From Candidatus Aerophobota bacterium (GTDB lineage: Bacteria; Aerophobota; Aerophobia; Aerophobales; B47-G16): 6,991 bases of DNA. Positions 6,206 through 6,991 of this stretch are shown here, in pieces; the first letter of the stretch is position 1, and each line of letters starts with the position of its first letter. Location of the stretch: contig QMPZ01000085.1 in NCBI GenBank assembly GCA_003648815.1, forward strand, positions 1 to 6,991. The letters are read 5' to 3'. The translations under genes and the position numbers were made by a program. The notes below the pieces were generated by a model. The model saw nothing but the letters and a program-made list of their open reading frames with translations, was not told where the DNA came from and did not search any database.

Positions 6206-6955
6206 CTACTCTTTTTTTGAAGTTAAGTCCTTGATCACCCCCAGAGGATAGTAGGGGACCATCTTTTCCTCTATCCACTTTAAGGCGTCCAGGGGGGAAA
6301 GCTTCCAGTTAGTGGGACAGGGGGACAGGACCTCTACTAAGGAAAATCTCTTTTTCTGTATCTGGACAAGGAAGGATTTTTTTATGGCCCTTTTGGCCCT
6401 TCTCACGTGAGCGGGATTGGTTATCGTCACCCGCTCTAAGTAGTAGACTCCTGGTAAAGAGACGAGAAGCTCAGGTACTCTTAGAGGATAGCCATTGTTT
6501 TCCACCTCTCTTCCAAAGGGAGTGGTGGTGGTCCTTTGCCCCAGTAAGGTCGTGGGGGCCATCTGTCCTCCAGTCATTCCATAATTGGCGTTGTTGATGA
6601 AGATTACATTAAAGGCCTCTCCCCGAGAGGCCGCATGTATGAGTTCGGCTATTCCTATGGAGGCGAGGTCGCCATCTCCCTGATAGGTAAAGACCACCTT
6701 ATCCGGATGAACCCTCTTTATCCCTGTAGCCACTGCAGGAGCCCGTCCATGCGCCACCTCCACCATGTCAAAGTCAAAGTACTCATAGGCAATCACCGAA
6801 CAACCTACCGGCGATATTCCAATTACCTCTTCCCTGATGCCCAGCTCGTCTATCACCTCGCAAATCAATCGATGTACTATCCCATGCCCACATCCCGGGC
6901 AGTAATGCATGCTCTTGTCTTTCATCGAGGAAGGTCTTTTGAACTTTACCTGCAT
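6206..6955 (-). CDS. korB: 2-oxoacid:ferredoxin oxidoreductase, beta (TPP-binding) subunit, KorB/VorB type
   Basis: This 249-residue subunit binds thiamine diphosphate and passes electrons from oxidative decarboxylation of a 2-oxoacid to ferredoxin, giving an acyl-CoA; it can also run reductively. Motifs in order: YCPGCGHG (18-25), PVGCSV (49-54), HGRAPAVATGIKR (69-81), the TPP motif GDGD (93-96) ending exactly 30 residues later in NN (121-122), NYGMTGGQMAPTTLLGQ (124-140) and TTTTPFGRE. C19, C22, C52 and C213 are the likely ligands of the subunit's [4Fe-4S] cluster. The tail LVEVLSPCPTNW and the overall layout resemble 2-oxoglutarate (KorB) or branched-chain 2-oxoacid (VorB) enzymes more than pyruvate ones; substrate cannot be settled from this subunit, so korB is the best guess. 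AAGGAG (6967-6962) lies six bases before the ATG. It presumably follows the alpha-subunit gene, just outside the window. Confidence 0.9.
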   Translation of the reverse strand: MQVKFKRPSSMKDKSMHYCPGCGHGIVHRLICEVIDELGIREEVIGISPVGCSVIAYEYFDFDMVEVAHGRAPAVATGIKRVHPDKVVFTYQGDGDLASIGIAELIHAASRGEAFNVIFINNANYGMTGGQMAPTTLLGQRTTTTPFGREVENNGYPLRVPELLVSLPGVYYLERVTITNPAHVRRAKRAIKKSFLVQIQKKRFSLVEVLSPCPTNWKLSPLDALKWIEEKMVPYYPLGVIKDLTSKKE

Positions 6956-6967
6956 CTATTTCTCCTT

Positions 6968-6991
6968 TTAGGTTATCCTTAACACCCCTGC
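6968..6991 (-). CDS. Probable 3' end of the upstream oxidoreductase subunit gene (partial)
   Basis: On the - strand the window edge reads AGVLRIT followed by TAA (6970-6968), 12 bases before the korB ATG, with the korB ribosome-binding site in the gap. Such spacing and the known korA-korB order make this the likely end of an alpha subunit gene. Seven residues cannot identify a family, and another frame stops even earlier, so this rests mainly on context. Confidence 0.35.
   Translation of the reverse strand, partial: AGVLRIT

Noticed and set aside
1..6991. A previously undescribed defence, mobile or biosynthetic system
   Set aside because: Every long frame that is not an antisense copy matches a known housekeeping or widespread family. 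There are no transposase, integrase, phage, CRISPR or toxin-antitoxin genes, and no unexplained stretch longer than about 90 bases.

Overview
The window is a piece of a bacterial chromosome carrying mostly housekeeping genes, tightly packed and of moderate GC content. The gene content suggests an anaerobic or microaerophilic bacterium with a diderm-type envelope. Evidence is a ferredoxin-dependent 2-oxoacid oxidoreductase, a membrane-anchored SurA/PpiD-type chaperone, the peptidoglycan precursor flippase MurJ and bacterial-type queuosine genes. The phylum cannot be fixed from the sequence alone; an uncultured thermophilic or sediment lineage is possible but is only an impression.

Left part, + strand (1-1719): the 3' end of queA, then tgt, then yajC. 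This is the classic queuosine-tRNA/Sec accessory cluster. A perfect hairpin (212-233) sits in the 75-base gap between queA and tgt. secD and secF, which often follow yajC, do not; yajC runs 18 bases into the 3' end of a gene on the opposite strand.

Middle part, - strand (5827 down to 1702): murJ, then a DUF429 (RNase H-fold) gene overlapping murJ by ATGA, then a 629-residue membrane-anchored peptidyl-prolyl isomerase/chaperone with three parvulin-like modules. The first two genes look translationally coupled. The third has its own near-consensus sigma70 promoter (3622-3650) in the 68-base gap before it.

Right part: rpsT (ribosomal protein S20) on the + strand is divergent from murJ. Their 87-base spacer holds two opposed promoter candidates whose -10 elements overlap. 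rpsT converges on korB (- strand), the TPP-binding beta subunit of a 2-oxoacid:ferredoxin oxidoreductase. The last 24 bases probably encode the end of its upstream partner subunit.

I see no phage, CRISPR, toxin-antitoxin, transposase gene or clearly new system. The most interesting points are the overlapping divergent promoters, the putative nuclease gene coupled to murJ, the regular repeat architecture of the chaperone and the IS200/REP-like palindrome before tgt.
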